From Clostridia bacterium (lineage in GTDB: Bacteria; Bacillota; Clostridia; Oscillospirales; CAG-272), in assembly GCA_017465885.1 (NCBI GenBank), contig JAFTVG010000007.1, forward strand, positions 1 through 39,319: 39,319 bases of DNA, in the 5' to 3' direction. The translations under genes were made by a program, and so were the position numbers. The notes under the pieces are model-generated. The model saw only the letters and a program-made list of their open reading frames with translations, had not been told where the DNA came from and ran no database searches. This document shows, piece by piece, positions 37,968-39,319 of this stretch. Position 1 is the first letter of the stretch. Each line of letters starts with the position of its first letter.

Positions 37968-39319
37968 ATGAAACACAAGGCAACCAAACGAGTTTTAAGT
38001 CTGCTATTGGCGATGGTAATGCTCTTCGGCATCTTACCCACGGCGGCGATCCCCGTCTTTGCGGTGGAGGAGTCGGATATCTATGCCGAAGATCCTAACT
38101 ATGAGCACGGCTACTTTTTAGGTGGCAGAGGATATTGGGAGGGCGGCACCTGGGTCCGTGAGGTCTACGACTGGGACGATATGGATCAGGTGTTCGAAAA
38201 GCTGGACAGCGCCAGCATGGTCAACTATGGCTATGTGACCATCAAACTGATGGAAAATTTGGAATTGACGAGAGCTGACTCTGACGTTTACGACGGCTAT
38301 TTTAAAAGATACATAATACCCGCAGGTCTTAATAATGTTATTTTTGACTTCAACGGCCATACTCTGAGCGGCACGAACGTCGACAGCAATTCGAAAAATT
38401 TCATAAAGATGGAAGTGCGTGAAGGAAACCAGGTCACCTTTACTGATTCGGTGGGCGGCGGCGGTATTACCTTCGATGCTTCATACAGTTATACGGATTT
38501 GGATATTTCCGCACTTTACATTTACACAATCGGTAAGCGTGGCGAAGGTTATAACACGGAAGATCCTAACTCTTATCCTGCAAAGGTCACCTTCAACGAC
38601 GGTACATATAAACTTATCGGCGAATTTACTTACATCGGTAACGACTCTCGATTGAGCGCCCCAAGTAGTTACATAGGTACTGTAATCGCCGACTATGTAG
38701 ATGTGGAGATCAACGGTGGCACCTTTATTGCCGAAAACACATCGGACAAAGAGGGCCCCTGGGAGCATTCCGCTTTCGGAACGATCATTCGCAATGATGA
38801 AGTAAACGGTTTTTCTGAAGATCAAAATCCTGAATATGGCACGGTGATACCGTTTGTGGAAAAAGGACACACCGTTATCAACGGTGGTTCATTCGTATCC
38901 GATGGTTACGCCTTCCACCATTTTGATAATTGCCAAACATATCTTGATAATGGAATCTATGATTATTATTATTGGCACAACGCCTACTATGTATATTGTG
39001 TTGGTTTGAACAGCCATTTTCATATGAACTGTCCCACCATCAATGGCGGATATTTTGAAGGTCAGCTGGGCTTCACCGGTCTTACCCTTACCGACAGCGA
39101 AGGTAACTCCGACTTGAACAGCCGCCCTGCTTCCGAAATTATTCCTAAAACGGCGTATTTTGTGGGTGTGGACAGGGACGGCAATAAGAGTTACGATATT
39201 ACGAACTGGACTTGGGACGATCTGCACGATATGCAAAAGTGCACTGTTGTATCTTCGGAGCTTTTCGAGTTTAAAGTAACACACGAAGGAACGAGCAATC
39301 TTACCAATCTCACAAGAAC
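37968..39319 (+). CDS. Secreted protein with INGG-type beta-solenoid repeats, 3' end outside the window
   Basis: ATG 37968 follows AAGGGAGGG. The frame is open for 450 codons to the last base of the window. The Sec signal (1-33; RVLSLLLAMVMLFGILPTAA, cut near VFA) is very like that of the previous gene. The mature part starts with acidic and aromatic residues, then shows a right-handed beta-helix look: VIFDFNGHTLSGT, VEINGGTFIAENT, TVINGGSFVSDGY and CPTINGGYFEGQL, the typical INGG-T/S/Y-F spacing of pectate-lyase-like or adhesin solenoids. The C-terminal part, and with it any dockerin or anchor, is not visible. It is the second gene of a tandem pair of secreted proteins, separated by 90 bp with a hairpin. 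Confidence 0.85.
   Translation, partial: MKHKATKRVLSLLLAMVMLFGILPTAAIPVFAVEESDIYAEDPNYEHGYFLGGRGYWEGGTWVREVYDWDDMDQVFEKLDSASMVNYGYVTIKLMENLELTRADSDVYDGYFKRYIIPAGLNNVIFDFNGHTLSGTNVDSNSKNFIKMEVREGNQVTFTDSVGGGGITFDASYSYTDLDISALYIYTIGKRGEGYNTEDPNSYPAKVTFNDGTYKLIGEFTYIGNDSRLSAPSSYIGTVIADYVDVEINGGTFIAENTSDKEGPWEHSAFGTIIRNDEVNGFSEDQNPEYGTVIPFVEKGHTVINGGSFVSDGYAFHHFDNCQTYLDNGIYDYYYWHNAYYVYCVGLNSHFHMNCPTINGGYFEGQLGFTGLTLTDSEGNSDLNSRPASEIIPKTAYFVGVDRDGNKSYDITNWTWDDLHDMQKCTVVSSELFEFKVTHEGTSNLTNLTR

Overview
The window looks like part of the chromosome of an anaerobic, single-membrane Firmicute, probably a gut-type member of the Clostridia. The grounds are: strong AGGAGG-like ribosome sites; sigma-A promoters with 16-17 bp spacers; an oxygen-sensitive class III ribonucleotide reductase (nrdDG); several lipoproteins and Sec-secreted proteins with Ig-like, BspA-type leucine-rich, cohesin-like and dockerin domains; and a HisZ-dependent short HisG. 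I see no rRNA, tRNA, CRISPR array, transposase or intact mobile element. The species cannot be named from sequence alone.

Layout. (1) 1-2760 is a decayed, accessory-looking stretch. It holds three small modules, each ending in the same 20-nt GC hairpin. Fragments of what looks like a large YD-repeat/WapA-type wall protein run directly into two predicted lipoprotein genes, and the tail of one gene is duplicated. (2) 2939-10884 is a complete, tightly packed histidine operon: a TrpR/YerC-type regulator, then hisZ-G-D-C-B-H-A-F-IE. It has a consensus promoter, a trp-operator-like palindrome over the -10 box, and a terminator. (3) 10902-14137 carries an AraC-XRE regulator pair (minus), an unknown gene (plus) and a membrane acyltransferase (minus). 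(4) 14228-22538 is a cell-surface block: an esterase, a Big_2 lipoprotein, a membrane-anchored cohesin-like/cadherin-like protein, a small unknown protein, an XRE-TM-LRR fusion and a second LRR membrane protein. (5) 22552-27461 is a two-gene MacB-type ABC transporter operon (minus). (6) 27516-30424 is nrdDG with NrdR-box-like operators, followed by malQ. (7) 32026-39319 has a membrane LuxR-type regulator (minus), a 506-bp intergenic region rich in repeats and hairpins, a 1395-residue secreted protein with about 100 cysteines in its N-terminal third and a dockerin at its C-terminus, and a second secreted protein cut by the window end.

How the genes work together. The his genes make a full route from PRPP and ATP to histidinol phosphate and from histidinol to histidine. 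Only the histidinol-phosphate phosphatase is absent here. nrdG activates nrdD for anaerobic dNTP synthesis. The cohesin-like membrane protein and the dockerin-bearing Cys-rich protein could be partners on the cell surface (inference). The membrane LuxR regulator has a cluster of AAAAGTGTGG sites between it and the secreted-protein genes and may control them (inference). The most unusual items are the Cys-rich dockerin protein, the hairpin-delimited module array at the left end, and the one-component XRE-TM-LRR fusion.
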